Shown here piece by piece: positions 45,811 to 56,367 of a stretch of DNA of 64,000 bases. Within the stretch, counting starts at the first letter, position 1. Each line of letters begins with the position of its first letter. Source of the DNA: Methylococcaceae bacterium (GTDB taxonomy: Bacteria; Pseudomonadota; Gammaproteobacteria; Methylococcales; Methylococcaceae); NCBI GenBank assembly GCA_902810705.1, contig CADDYU010000002.1, positions 1-64,000 on the forward strand, written 5' to 3'. The position numbers and the translations under genes are program-made. The notes beneath the pieces are model-generated. The model searched no databases. It was given only the letters and a program-made list of their open reading frames with translations, and was not told where the DNA came from.

Positions 45811-46644
45811 ATGGCTGTTGCCGCCACCGAGCTCGGCTGGCCCAGCTATCAAATTAGCCTGGTCGAACGCTGGCGTGGGGAAACCCACGCCAGCCATGAA
45901 GATTACATCGCTGAAGAAGCGCCGATTGCTCTGCTCTACAACGGCGAGCCGCATGTGGTCATGTTAGCGACTCCGCTGGATCTTGAGGATTTCGCCTTAG
46001 GCTTTAGCCTGACCGAAAACATCGTTGCCAACGCAAGGGAAGTGGAGTCCGTTCGGGCTTATCAACGCTTAGAAGGGATTGAAGTTCGGCTACGAATACC
46101 CGAGATGCGCTGCGAAACAATGGCAGACAAGGGCCGCAATATGACAGGCCGTACTGGCTGTGGACTTTGCGGCGCTCGTACCCTTCAGCAAGCTATGCGA
46201 AGGCCGCCTCCTGTAGGGAGAGGGATTAGTGTGCCGGCAGCTGAATTGACTCATGCACTGACTGAGTTGCGGATCCATCAGAAACTGAACCGCATTACAG
46301 GAGCTGTGCACGCCGCGGCCTGGATAGTACCAGGAGAGGGTATAAAACTGGTTCGCGAAGATATTGGCCGGCATAATGCTTTGGATAAGCTCATCGGTGC
46401 ACTGGCGCGTAAAGCCACCGATTTTGAAACAGGCTTTGTGGTTGTAACCAGCCGCGCCAGCTATGAAATGGTGCAAAAATGCGCTTCAGTAGGCATCACC
46501 CTGATGGCCGCGATTTCTGCTCCAACGGGCCTCGCTCTAAGGCTAGCTGAAGATACAGGATTTACGTTGGTAGCTTTTGCCCGTGACGATAGCCATACGG
46601 TTTACACCCATCCACAGCGGCTACTCCATAAAGCTGCTTTATAA
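45811..46644 (+). CDS. fdhD: formate dehydrogenase accessory sulfurtransferase (FdhD/FdsC)
   Basis: FdhD (FdsC) passes sulfur from IscS to the molybdenum cofactor of formate dehydrogenase and is needed for its activity. The 277-residue product shows DLEDFALGFSLTE, the Cys pair in TGCGLCGA, HAAAW, and VREDIGRHNALDKLIGAL, all typical of the family. It begins ten bases after fdsA, which is the position of fdsC in Cupriavidus. Confidence 0.95.
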   Translation: MAVAATELGWPSYQISLVERWRGETHASHEDYIAEEAPIALLYNGEPHVVMLATPLDLEDFALGFSLTENIVANAREVESVRAYQRLEGIEVRLRIPEMRCETMADKGRNMTGRTGCGLCGARTLQQAMRRPPPVGRGISVPAAELTHALTELRIHQKLNRITGAVHAAAWIVPGEGIKLVREDIGRHNALDKLIGALARKATDFETGFVVVTSRASYEMVQKCASVGITLMAAISAPTGLALRLAEDTGFTLVAFARDDSHTVYTHPQRLLHKAAL

Positions 46645-46801
46645 AAAATAAGCAAAAAGCTAGATAATCTTTCATGAATCCCTTCTTCAAGGGGAAGAGG
46701 GGCTTTCGCTTTTCAATTGAGAATCCATACACTTCCTAGTGTAACGTTAATCGCCTCATAAATTAAGGTGGTGCGGCAAATTATAAGGGTATCGAAGAAC
46801 C

Positions 46802-47041
46802 ATGGATATTGAGCATCTAGTCCGAATGACCAACGACATTGCCAGCTTCTTCAGCGCTGAGCCTGCCACGGCCGTACAAGGGGTTGTCGACCATATCAAG
46901 AAATTCTGGGACCCTCGCATGCGCCGCCTTATCATTAATCATTACCTCGAAGGAGGCGCCGGCTTGAATGACATCAGTCGTGCCGCCATCGGGCAGTTGG
47001 AAAGAGAAACCGCTTCTCTTCGAAGTGCTGGGGACGGTTAG
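46802..47041 (+). CDS. fdsD: NAD-dependent formate dehydrogenase, delta subunit
   Basis: FdsD is a small accessory subunit of NAD-linked formate dehydrogenases. The 79-residue protein has the family pattern MTNDIASFFSA, VDHIKKFWDPRMR and INHYLEGGAGL. It is separated from fdhD by 157 bases, more than other gaps in the cluster, and that gap is A+T-rich; a separate promoter is possible. It is convergent with the next gene. Confidence 0.93.
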   Translation: MDIEHLVRMTNDIASFFSAEPATAVQGVVDHIKKFWDPRMRRLIINHYLEGGAGLNDISRAAIGQLERETASLRSAGDG

Positions 47042-47125
47042 AAGAATATATAAATAAATATATGAATTTCCCCAATCCCTATAATTGGGATAAACCAAGA
47101 TTTCTGCAATGAGGCATATTAAAAA

Positions 47126-47467
47126 TCACTGTTTAATACAGGTATAGCTCGCCGCATTGCTCTTAATCATTAACGATACCGGGTATTTGTTTTCTCTCAC
47201 GAATTTTTTGACCTCGTCTAGCGTTAGGCGCTTGCTCTCTTCCTTTGCAATGCATTGACATAATTCCGTAATAGCCATTTCGTTAATCCCAGTACCTTCA
47301 GTTTTAGATTTTTCTCTCTCGATACACATTTCTGCAAACTTGTGCTCAAACGCATGGTGGTCAGCCTCGCTGATGACATGAGCCCAAGTCCTGGCTGGCA
47401 ATATGAAAGTGCTTAATAGACCTATGTACAAAATGGTAGCATGAGGAAAGTTTATCTGGATTTTCAT
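47126..47467 (-). CDS. secreted protein of unknown function
   Basis: I do not recognise this 113-residue protein. It starts with a signal peptide (YIGLLSTFILPARTWA) and the mature part is helix-rich and charged, with Cys residues in AEMCIERE, ELCQCIAKE and YTCIKQ. The spacing of conserved-looking Cys pairs suggests a small periplasmic disulfide protein. It is convergent with fdsD and lies after ggt on the same strand (73 bases between). Confidence 0.6.
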   Translation of the reverse strand: MKIQINFPHATILYIGLLSTFILPARTWAHVISEADHHAFEHKFAEMCIEREKSKTEGTGINEMAITELCQCIAKEESKRLTLDEVKKFVRENKYPVSLMIKSNAASYTCIKQ

Positions 47468-47540
47468 GGCTAGATTTATGCTTGAAGTGAGATTTACAAA
47501 TAATACTGGCTAGATAGGCGGGAAAGTCCAAACCGCTCTT

Positions 47541-49217
47541 TTATCTCCAAACCGCCCATCCTTCGCCTCGTGGATCGCTTGCCGCGTGAACACGGTTAGC
47601 GGCTCGTTCCCAGAGCACAGCTTGCATGTCGCCGTAGCGATGGTCAACCTCTTTCAATTGATGGCCAAGTTGGCGAAGACCGTCCTTCTCCGTCTCATTC
47701 AAACCGTTCGGTTCGTATTCGACAACATCAGGCAAATATTGATGATGAAAACGGGGAATGCGGACCCAAGAATCAGGCCCCGTGCCTCTAGCGAAATCCA
47801 ATAAGGCTAGAAGCACCATGGAAACAATGCGGCTTCCGCCGGGCGTTCCTAGTAAGCCTAACCGTTCACCATCATCGACAAAAGTTGGGGTCATACTGGA
47901 CAACATGCGCTTGCCTGGTGCGATGGCATTGGCTTCGCCGCCGGTTAATCCATAGATATTGGGCGATCCGGGTTTGACCGCAAAATCATCCATCTCGTCA
48001 TTGAGCAATATGCCTGTGCCAGGCGGCATGAAACCAGAACCGAAAGAATAATTAATGCTCAAGGTCGCGGCAACGGCGTTGCCGTCCCTGTCCAAAATCG
48101 AAAAATGGGTGGTGTGCTCTCCCGTGGGTTCCGATGCCGCGGGCTGGCTAAGATAGCTGCTAGGTAGCGCTCGGTCTAGGCGGAGAGTGGTGCGAAGACC
48201 CGCAGCGTAGTTTGGACTCAGCAGTCTCTGTACGGGAATGGAGACAAAGTCGGGATCGCCCAAGTATTCCTCCCGGTCATGGTAGGCCCGGCGCATTGCT
48301 TCGACAATTACATGCTTACGAGTGACGGCGGGCAGATGATCGAGATCATAGGCAGAAAGTACGTTCAGCATTTCGATCAATCCGAGGCCGCCCGCCGATG
48401 GGGGAGCCGCAGTAGTGATGCGGATGCCGTGATAGAACCCGCGCAGGGGCTGTCGCTCCACGACTTGGTAATCCGCCAGATCGCGTGAAGTCCAGATGCC
48501 ACCCGCTGCCCGCACGCCTTGGACCAGCTTTTTCGCCGTCTCGCCGGCATAAAATCCAGCTTTCCCGTACTGTGCGATTTTCCTGAGCGTCTCGGCTAAA
48601 TCCTTCTCGGTTAAAAGATCGCCGGGTTCTGGTGGTTTGTCGCCGCGCAGGAAGACTTTAGCCGCGGATGGATAGCGATGCAGTACATTCGCTCGGGCGG
48701 TGAGTAGGCGAACATGCCGTTCTCCGACGCGAAAGCCTTGTTCGGCATAGCGAATGGCCGGAGCCAGAGTTGAAGCTAATGGCAAACGGCCATAATGCTC
48801 GGCCAAGTAGACTAGTGCCGCCGGCGTGCCAGGAATGGCGGCAGCCAATGGGCCATTAACGGAAAGGTCCGGAATAGGCTGGCCGTCAGCATCCAGATAC
48901 ATGCTTCGTGTGGCGGCATAGGGGGCGCGCTCACGTCCATCCAGCATCACGTCCTTGCCGTCAGAGGCTCGGTGCAGGAGCCAAAATCCGCCGCCTCCAA
49001 GGCCCGATCCCGCCGGTTCCACTACGGCCAGCGCTGCGCTCACCGCTATCGCGGCGTCGAAGGCATTGCCGCCTTTGTTAAGAATTTCGGTTCCGGCGCG
49101 GGTTGCAAGCGGATGAGCGCTGGCGATAGCCGCATGGGATGGAGGAGACGAAATTGAGGGAGGCGAGAAGTTGAGGAGGAGAACAAGCAGCCAAATTGCG
49201 ATCGCTCGGGGCTGCAT
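47541..49217 (-). CDS. ggt: gamma-glutamyltranspeptidase
   Basis: Ggt cleaves gamma-glutamyl bonds of glutathione in the periplasm. The 558-residue precursor has a signal peptide (AIAIWLLVLLLNF) and the self-processing site EHTTHFSILDRDG, where the second Thr starts the small subunit and becomes the nucleophile. Other landmarks are GGGGFWLLH, LDGRERAP, NGPLAAAIPGTPAALV, SINYSFGSGFMPPGTGILLNDEMDDF and SSMTPTFV. ATG 49217 was chosen because the product then begins with the signal peptide. It follows dapB after 31 bases. Confidence 0.95.
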   Translation of the reverse strand: MQPRAIAIWLLVLLLNFSPPSISSPPSHAAIASAHPLATRAGTEILNKGGNAFDAAIAVSAALAVVEPAGSGLGGGGFWLLHRASDGKDVMLDGRERAPYAATRSMYLDADGQPIPDLSVNGPLAAAIPGTPAALVYLAEHYGRLPLASTLAPAIRYAEQGFRVGERHVRLLTARANVLHRYPSAAKVFLRGDKPPEPGDLLTEKDLAETLRKIAQYGKAGFYAGETAKKLVQGVRAAGGIWTSRDLADYQVVERQPLRGFYHGIRITTAAPPSAGGLGLIEMLNVLSAYDLDHLPAVTRKHVIVEAMRRAYHDREEYLGDPDFVSIPVQRLLSPNYAAGLRTTLRLDRALPSSYLSQPAASEPTGEHTTHFSILDRDGNAVAATLSINYSFGSGFMPPGTGILLNDEMDDFAVKPGSPNIYGLTGGEANAIAPGKRMLSSMTPTFVDDGERLGLLGTPGGSRIVSMVLLALLDFARGTGPDSWVRIPRFHHQYLPDVVEYEPNGLNETEKDGLRQLGHQLKEVDHRYGDMQAVLWERAANRVHAASDPRGEGWAVWR

Positions 49218-49248
49218 GCGGATGTTCCAGTCCTCAATTCTGCACACC

Positions 49249-50148
<900 letters not shown>

Positions 50149-51285
50149 TTAGAGCCCCAACTTATCGAAAAACTGTTTGACGCCATCGAGCCAGCCATGG
50201 GCCTGAGGACTGTGATGGCTGCCGCCTCCGCTTAGGGATTCATCCAGTTTCTTGATGAGCTCGAGTTGTTCCTTATTAAGATGGACTGGCGTCTCGATGC
50301 GGACGCGGCATAATAGATCGCCCGCTAGGCCGCCTCGTACGGGTTTAACCCCTTTGCCCCGCAACCGAAACAAACGGCCCGTTTGTGTTTCCGGTGGAAT
50401 CTTGAGGACTACTTTGCCATCCAGTGTTGGCACTTCCATGTCTCCGCCAAGACACGCCGTCGGAAAACTGATCGGGACCTCACAATAGAGATTCGGTCCA
50501 TCTCGGGTAAAGATAGGGTGCTCTTTGACGGTGATCTGGACATAGAGGTCGCCGGGCTGCCCGCCGGTTTCCCCGGCTTCGCCCTCGCCAGCCAGACGAA
50601 TACGATCGCCGGTATCAACGCCGGCGGGGATTTTGACTGATAGAGTCTTGGTTTCCTGGATTCGGCCCTGTCCATGACAGGCGCGGCAGGGATCTTTGAT
50701 TTGCTGGCCGGTGCCGTGACAGGTGGGGCAGGTTTGTTGAACCGCGAAAAAGCCCTGTTGCATCCGAATCGCGCCGTGCCCCTGGCAAGTGGGACAGGTT
50801 ATCGGAGCGGAGCCTTTCTTAGCGCCCGTACCACCGCACTGTTCGCAGACGACCAAAGTTGGGACCCGAATCTTGGTTTCAGTGCCTGCGACAGCCTCTT
50901 CAAGCGTGATTTCTAGGTTGTAGCGCAGGTCGGCGCCTCGTTGTGCCCGGCTCCGCCGTCGCGAGCCTCCGCCCCCAAAAATATCGCCGAATACATCGCT
51001 GAAAATATCACTGAAATTTTCTCCGCCAAAACCAAAGCCACCGGCCGCCCCCATTGAGGGGTCAACTCCAGCATGGCCGAACTGGTCGTAAGCGGACCGC
51101 TTCTTGGGATCGGAAAGCACATCGTAGGCTTCCTTGATCTTTTTGAACTGTTCTTCGGTTTTGGGATTGTCCCGGTTACGATCCGGATGATATTTCATCG
51201 CCAAACAACGAAAGCTCTTTTTGATCTCGTCATCGCTCGCATTGCGAGTTACGCCTAATAGTTCGTAATAATCTTCTTTCGCCAT
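50149..51285 (-). CDS. dnaJ: chaperone protein DnaJ
   Basis: DnaJ stimulates the DnaK ATPase and delivers substrates. The 378-residue protein is a class I J protein: J domain with KYHPDRN, Gly/Phe-rich linker ([12 protein letters not shown]), a zinc domain with four CxxCxG repeats ([32 protein letters not shown]) and the C-terminal substrate domain. ATG 51285 starts [12 protein letters not shown]. It lies 92 bases after dnaK. Confidence 0.97.
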   Translation of the reverse strand: MAKEDYYELLGVTRNASDDEIKKSFRCLAMKYHPDRNRDNPKTEEQFKKIKEAYDVLSDPKKRSAYDQFGHAGVDPSMGAAGGFGFGGENFSDIFSDVFGDIFGGGGSRRRSRAQRGADLRYNLEITLEEAVAGTETKIRVPTLVVCEQCGGTGAKKGSAPITCPTCQGHGAIRMQQGFFAVQQTCPTCHGTGQQIKDPCRACHGQGRIQETKTLSVKIPAGVDTGDRIRLAGEGEAGETGGQPGDLYVQITVKEHPIFTRDGPNLYCEVPISFPTACLGGDMEVPTLDGKVVLKIPPETQTGRLFRLRGKGVKPVRGGLAGDLLCRVRIETPVHLNKEQLELIKKLDESLSGGGSHHSPQAHGWLDGVKQFFDKLGL

Positions 51286-51377
51286 AGAACCACGTGCCGC
51301 GGGCTTTACCCGCGGCAAAGGTGAAGTTATTAGGGCGAAGTCTTGCGACGACCTCGCTGGTTACTTTCCGATTGGGA

Positions 51378-53306
51378 TTACTTTCGGTCTTCCTTGACTT
51401 CCTCGAATTCCGCGTCAACCACATCCTCGTTGTGATTTTCGTCGGCCGAGCGGGTTTCGGGGCCGGAAGTCGCACCGGCGGTTTCTCCCGGCCCGGCATA
51501 CAGACGTTCAGCCAGTTTACCCGAAACCTCGGTCAAGTGCTGAACTTTACGGTCAATCTCGTCTTTATTGTCGCCTTTTATAGCTTCCTTTAACTCATTA
51601 ATCGCGGTTTCGACCTTGCTCTTTTCATCCGGCTGGATTTTGCTGCCAAGATCCTGAAGAGTCTTGCTGCTGGCGTGAATTACAGCGTCGGCATGGTTTC
51701 TCGCCTGTACCAGCTCGTGCAATCTCTTATCCTCCTCGGCATGCAATTCTGCATCCTGTACCATCCGTTTTATTTCCTCTTCGGATAAGCCAGAGGACGC
51801 GGTAATGCGAATGGACTGTTGTTTACCCGTAGCCTTGTCCTTGGCGGATACATGTAGGATACCATTGGCGTCGATATCGAAGGTCACCTCGATTTGGGGA
51901 ACTCCGCGCGGTGCCGGAGGAATATCGGCCAAATCAAATCGACCTAAGGACTTGTTGTCCCGCGCCATTTCGCGCTCACCCTGCAGGACGTGAATGGTTA
52001 CCGCCGTTTGGCTATCTTCGGCGGTAGAAAATACCTGGCTGGTTTTGGTCGGAATAGTAGTGTTCTTCTCGATCAGCTTAGTCATCACCCCTCCAAGGGT
52101 CTCGATGCCTAGCGAGAGCGGGGTGACATCCAGCAGCAACACATCCTTGACCTGCCCACCCAGCACGCCGCCCTGAATGGCCGCACCCAGGGCCACGGCT
52201 TCGTCCGGGTTCACGTCTTTGCGCGGCTCTTTGCCAAAAACTTCCTTCACGAATTCCTGAACCTTGGGCATCCGGGTCTGGCCGCCGACCAAAATGACTT
52301 CGTTAATCTCGCTGGGCTTGAGGCCAGAATCCTTCAAAGCCGTCTCGCACGGCCTTTTAGTCTTGAGGATGAGATCCTCGACCAAGGCTTCGAGCTTGGC
52401 GCGGGTAAGCTTCAGGTTCAAATGCTTCGGACCCGACGCATCCGCCGTAACATAAGGCAGATTGATCTCGGTCTGCTGGCTCGAAGAGAGCTCAATTTTG
52501 GCTTTCTCCGCCGCCTCTTTCAGGCGTTGCAAGGCAAGCGGGTCATTGTGCAGGTCAATTCCACTCTCTTTTTTAAACTCGTCGCAGATGTAATCGATGA
52601 TTCTTAGATCGAAATCCTCGCCGCCCAAATGCGTATCGCCATTAGTGGACAATACCTCGAACTGGTGCTCGCCATCGACCTCAGCGATTTCGATGATGGA
52701 AATATCGAAAGTACCACCGCCCAAGTCATATACAGCGACTTTGATGTCTCCGTGCTTCCGATCAAGACCAAAAGCCATAGCCGCGGCGGTGGGCTCGTTG
52801 ATGATGCGCTTGACTTCAAGCCCGGCGATTCGCCCCGCATCCTTGGTGGCTTGGCGCTGCGAATCATTGAAATAGGCCGGTACGGTAATGACCGCCTCTT
52901 TGACTTCCTCGCCTAGGAAAGCTTCCGCGTCTTTCTTGAGCTTCATCAAGACCCGTGCAGAAATTTCCGGCGGCGCCATTTTTCGGCCATTAACCTCGAT
53001 CCAGGCGTCGCCGTTGTCCGCTTCGACGATTTTATAGGGTACGAGATGAATATCCTTTTGAACCTCCTGATCCTTGAAGCGGCGTCCTATGAGGCGCTTG
53101 ACCGCATACAGCGTATTTTTCGGATTGGTGATCGCTTGGCGTTTGGCCGATTGGCCCACCAATATTTCGTTATCGGGGGTGAACGCTACAATGGAAGGTG
53201 TCGTGCGAGCGCCCTCGGCATTCTCTATGACACGCGGTTTGCCCCCTTCGAGTATGGCCACACAGGAATTCGTGGTGCCCAGATCGATGCCGATGATTCT
53301 TGCCAT
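51378..53306 (-). CDS. dnaK: chaperone protein DnaK
   Basis: DnaK is the Hsp70 ATP-dependent chaperone. The 642-residue protein starts [19 protein letters not shown] (phosphate-1 loop) and shows [51 protein letters not shown] at the interdomain linker and substrate domain, and an acidic C-terminal tail ending in [13 protein letters not shown]. The ATG is preceded by GGAGAG. It is the third gene of the hrcA-grpE-dnaK-dnaJ series. Confidence 0.98.
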   Translation of the reverse strand: MARIIGIDLGTTNSCVAILEGGKPRVIENAEGARTTPSIVAFTPDNEILVGQSAKRQAITNPKNTLYAVKRLIGRRFKDQEVQKDIHLVPYKIVEADNGDAWIEVNGRKMAPPEISARVLMKLKKDAEAFLGEEVKEAVITVPAYFNDSQRQATKDAGRIAGLEVKRIINEPTAAAMAFGLDRKHGDIKVAVYDLGGGTFDISIIEIAEVDGEHQFEVLSTNGDTHLGGEDFDLRIIDYICDEFKKESGIDLHNDPLALQRLKEAAEKAKIELSSSQQTEINLPYVTADASGPKHLNLKLTRAKLEALVEDLILKTKRPCETALKDSGLKPSEINEVILVGGQTRMPKVQEFVKEVFGKEPRKDVNPDEAVALGAAIQGGVLGGQVKDVLLLDVTPLSLGIETLGGVMTKLIEKNTTIPTKTSQVFSTAEDSQTAVTIHVLQGEREMARDNKSLGRFDLADIPPAPRGVPQIEVTFDIDANGILHVSAKDKATGKQQSIRITASSGLSEEEIKRMVQDAELHAEEDKRLHELVQARNHADAVIHASSKTLQDLGSKIQPDEKSKVETAINELKEAIKGDNKDEIDRKVQHLTEVSGKLAERLYAGPGETAGATSGPETRSADENHNEDVVDAEFEEVKEDRK

Positions 53307-53384
53307 TTAATTCTCTCCAATTTTGTCAAGATCTTAGATGTGACTGCCAACCTGTGCATTAATGTGGGGGCAGGCATTACGATT

Positions 53385-54002
53385 TCAAGCTTGCTCGTTA
53401 ACGGGGCTCGGTTGCTGTGCGGGAGCTTGGGCGATGACAACCATCGCGGGACGCAGCAGTCGATCATTCAGCAAATAGCCCTTTTGGAAAACCTTCACCA
53501 CGGTATTGGGAGCGGCGGCTTCCGTAGGCTGCATCGCCATGGCTTGATGCAATTCGGGATTGAATTTCTCTCCCAGAGGATCAATGCCGTGAATGTTGAA
53601 TTTCTCTAATACCGAGAGTAACTGCCTAAGGGTCAATTCCATGCCTTCGCGGAGTTTTTGCGTCTCCGGGCTATCTCCGGTGGCCGCCTGCAAACCGAGT
53701 TCCAAACTATCGACTACGGTAAGAAGCTCCTTGGCAAATCTTTCGAGCGCGAACTTATGCGCATTCTGCAAATCCTTTTCCGAACGGCGCTTCAAATTTT
53801 CCAGTTCCGCCTGAGCGCGAACGAATTTATCCCAATTCTCCTCAGCCTTACGAGATGCTTCGGCTAACTGTTCGGCAAGTGGCGCGCCGGAGCTGGATTC
53901 GGCTTTAGGTTCGGCAGCTTCCCGAGAGCTTTCGGAAGCGGGACTTTCGGTCTCATCCGGTTTGATCAATGCCGATTCCGGCAGAGCGTCATTCTGGCTC
54001 AT
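53385..54002 (-). CDS. grpE: nucleotide exchange factor GrpE
   Basis: GrpE releases ADP from DnaK. The 205-residue protein has a low-complexity acidic N terminus, a long coiled-coil helix (about 40-95, with AELENLKRRSEKDLQNAHKFALERFAKELL shown in part), and the C-terminal beta domain with GEKFNPELHQAM, VVKVFQKGYLLNDRLLRPAMV. It lies between hrcA and dnaK. Confidence 0.96.
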   Translation of the reverse strand: MSQNDALPESALIKPDETESPASESSREAAEPKAESSSGAPLAEQLAEASRKAEENWDKFVRAQAELENLKRRSEKDLQNAHKFALERFAKELLTVVDSLELGLQAATGDSPETQKLREGMELTLRQLLSVLEKFNIHGIDPLGEKFNPELHQAMAMQPTEAAAPNTVVKVFQKGYLLNDRLLRPAMVVIAQAPAQQPSPVNEQA

Positions 54003-54102
54003 CTATACAGCTCCTTAACTTGGAATGCGATAAAACCGTAAACAAACCCGCCTCGCCCTGAAGCAAGCCGGGGATTGGCGCGAGTTGAGAAATACTTTTT
54101 GA

Positions 54103-55170
54103 TTAAGATGGGGACAAGGATTTATGATTCAAGGCGGCGCCCACCAATTTGGCGGTAAAATCCACGAGCGGAATGACCCGTTCGTATTCCATGCGGGTCG
54201 GACCGATCACACCGAGCACGCCGACGACTTGATCATTCACCGTATAGGAGGCGGTGACTAGGCTGCACTGATCCAAGGCCCGGTAGCCTGATTCCTCCCC
54301 GATAAAAATTCTGACACCCGTCGTCTCGATACAGCGGTCAAGAAGATGAACAATATCTTCCTTTTGGCGAAAGGCTTCGAACAGGCTGCGGAGCCGCTCC
54401 ATACTCGCTAATTCCGAAAAGTCCATGAGATTAATTTCACCGGTTAATACAAAAGGTTTTCGGTGGCTGCTCCGGTCCTTCAATGCGAGTTCCGCGATAG
54501 CGGCGGCGTCGATAATTGCCTGGCTGAGTCTATCCCGAGTTTCCGCGAGATCTTGGATCAGGCTCGTGCGGATAAGCTCCAAATCCTTGCCGGCGTAAGT
54601 GCGGTTTAAGAAGTTGGCGGCTGCTTGTAGATCAGCGTTTGAAAATTGGCGCGGCGCATGGATGATTTTATTATGAACCTCTTGCTCGTTAGTAACCAGG
54701 ATAACCAGGATGCGCTGTTCGGAGAGGGGAAGGAATTCGATATGCCGGAAAGAAACCGCTTCTTGACGGGGCAAGGTCACCACACCTGCCATATGGGAAA
54801 CTTCGGACAGCAACCTGGAGGCGGTCTCTAGCAGTTCGTCGGGAGTATCCTGCGTATCCAGATCATGTCGAAGCTGTCGGATCACATTGGATTGCAGGGG
54901 TTTAACCGTTAAGAGGGTATCGATGAACAGCCGGTAGCCCATAGCGGTAGGCACGCGGCCTGCCGAAGTGTGGGGGGCTGTAATAAGTCCGAGTTCTTCC
55001 AGGTCAGCCATGACATTCCGAATGGTGGCCGGACTGAGATTGAGGCCCGCTTCGCGGGCCAGAGCTCGCGAGCCCACCGGCTGGCCCTCGCTAATATAGC
55101 GTTCCACCAGCACTTTCAAGAAGTGCAGGGCACGCTCGCTCAACTGGAGGGGGTTCGAGACGGAACTCAT
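54103..55170 (-). CDS. hrcA: heat-inducible transcription repressor HrcA
   Basis: HrcA represses chaperone genes by binding CIRCE. The 355-residue protein has the N-terminal winged helix (LVERYISEGQPVGSRALA, LSPATIRNVMADLEELGLI), then the conserved HTSAGRVPTAMGYRLFID, and a C-terminal region with GVIGPTRMEYERVIPLVDF. A perfect left half and near-perfect right half of CIRCE lie just upstream. It is autoregulated by inference and probably controls the four chaperone genes behind it. Confidence 0.97.
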   Translation of the reverse strand: MSSVSNPLQLSERALHFLKVLVERYISEGQPVGSRALAREAGLNLSPATIRNVMADLEELGLITAPHTSAGRVPTAMGYRLFIDTLLTVKPLQSNVIRQLRHDLDTQDTPDELLETASRLLSEVSHMAGVVTLPRQEAVSFRHIEFLPLSEQRILVILVTNEQEVHNKIIHAPRQFSNADLQAAANFLNRTYAGKDLELIRTSLIQDLAETRDRLSQAIIDAAAIAELALKDRSSHRKPFVLTGEINLMDFSELASMERLRSLFEAFRQKEDIVHLLDRCIETTGVRIFIGEESGYRALDQCSLVTASYTVNDQVVGVLGVIGPTRMEYERVIPLVDFTAKLVGAALNHKSLSPS

Positions 55171-55184
55171 GAATCAACCAGGAT

Positions 55185-55211
55185 TTAGCACTCTAAGTGG
55201 TCGAGTGCCAA
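55185..55211 (-). promoter_or_regulatory. CIRCE operator of the hrcA operon
   Basis: TTAGCACTC (55185-55193), a nine-base spacer, then GAGTGCCAA (55203-55211). The consensus is TTAGCACTC-N9-GAGTGCTAA, so only one base differs. It lies immediately downstream of the -10 box, in the expected place for HrcA repression, and 14 bases from the hrcA start codon. Confidence 0.95.
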
Positions 55212-55240
55212 AAATTAGCAACCCCTAGATAATGTGTCAA
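55212..55240 (-). promoter_or_regulatory. sigma-70 promoter of the hrcA operon
   Basis: On the minus strand TTGACA (55240-55235) and TAATTT (55217-55212) are 17 bases apart. The -10 box abuts the CIRCE. No sigma-32-like site was noticed here. Confidence 0.85.
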
Positions 55241-55477
55241 GAAGCTCATACCATAGGCGCTCTTGTCTTTACGAGCGTATGTCCTTTAGGTCGTATGTCC
55301 CTTAGGGTTGGGCGGGCTGAATGGTGGTCAAACAATTGTGGAGCGACGTAAAGCGGGCGGAGTTCGTTCGGAAGAAGACCGGAATAGCCATGCTTTCTTG
55401 GCAATACTGTTCCTTTTAAATCGTCCATTCAAAGCGACGATAGCTTCGATCGAAAATTCGGGAACCAACAATCCAAA

Positions 55478-56365
55478 TTGATGTCACCTTACTTCCGGAC
55501 AGTGGCCCTCATCGGCAAATCAGATGCCGAGCGCATCGCCGAAACGCTCTCTGAGCTTTATCGGTACTTGCGGGAGCGTGGACTACGAGTCATTGTGGAA
55601 AATGACTGCCTGCGCTTTATTGAGGGTATTACGCCAGAAAGCGGCAGCATCACTGAGATCGGCGAGCGGTGTGATCTTGCCATCGTAGTGGGGGGAGATG
55701 GGACCCTGCTTCGGGCCGCCCGTTTGCTTGCAGAATTCAATACTCCCTTGATTGGAGTGAATTTAGGGCGGTTGGGCTTTCTGGTCGATATCTCGCCGGC
55801 TGACGTCACGGCTCGTTTAGAAGATATTTTGAGTGGCCGGTACAGCGCCGAGGAACGTTTTATCCTGCGCGCTAAAATCATTCGGGAGGGCGAGATCGTA
55901 TATCAGCAGAGCGCTGTCAACGAAGTGGTCGTCCATAGTTGGAATGCTACCAGCATGATTGAGATCGAGACCTCCATTAACGGTAAGTTCTTGAATTCCC
56001 AGCGTTCCGACGGCCTAATTGTTTCCACTCCCACAGGTTCGACTGCCTATGCCTTATCTGCAGGCGGCCCCATCCTTTCGCCCACCCTCAAGGCAATCGT
56101 GCTGGCGCCTATCAATCCGCATACTTTGACGAATCGTCCGATTGTTGTTAACGATGAAAGCATCATTGGAATTGCCTTTCGTCCGAGCAAGCAATTCAAG
56201 GCGCAAGTGGTATGTGACAACGTATCCATTCCCGATGTCGAGATTACCGATCGTATCGAGATCAGGAAAGAAGTTAAGTCTTTTCGTATTTTGCATCCGC
56301 TAAACTACGATTTTTTTGAAATCCTGAGGGCCAAGCTCAATTGGAGCTCGGGTTATCGCAGTTAG
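55478..56365 (+). CDS. nadK: NAD kinase
   Basis: NadK makes NADP from NAD with ATP. The 295-residue protein has VGGDGTLLRAARLL (the GGDG motif), NLGRLGFLVDI, and the substrate stretch DGLIVSTPTGSTAYALSAGGPI. It is divergent from hrcA, with a 266-base gap between it and the hrcA operator in which no gene was supported. recN begins three bases after its stop. Confidence 0.95.
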   Translation: MMSPYFRTVALIGKSDAERIAETLSELYRYLRERGLRVIVENDCLRFIEGITPESGSITEIGERCDLAIVVGGDGTLLRAARLLAEFNTPLIGVNLGRLGFLVDISPADVTARLEDILSGRYSAEERFILRAKIIREGEIVYQQSAVNEVVVHSWNATSMIEIETSINGKFLNSQRSDGLIVSTPTGSTAYALSAGGPILSPTLKAIVLAPINPHTLTNRPIVVNDESIIGIAFRPSKQFKAQVVCDNVSIPDVEITDRIEIRKEVKSFRILHPLNYDFFEILRAKLNWSSGYRS

Positions 56366-56367
56366 TC

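Noticed and set aside
55246-55428. A 60-codon minus-strand frame between hrcA and nadK
   Set aside because: No ribosome site or motif; it lies upstream of the hrcA promoter.
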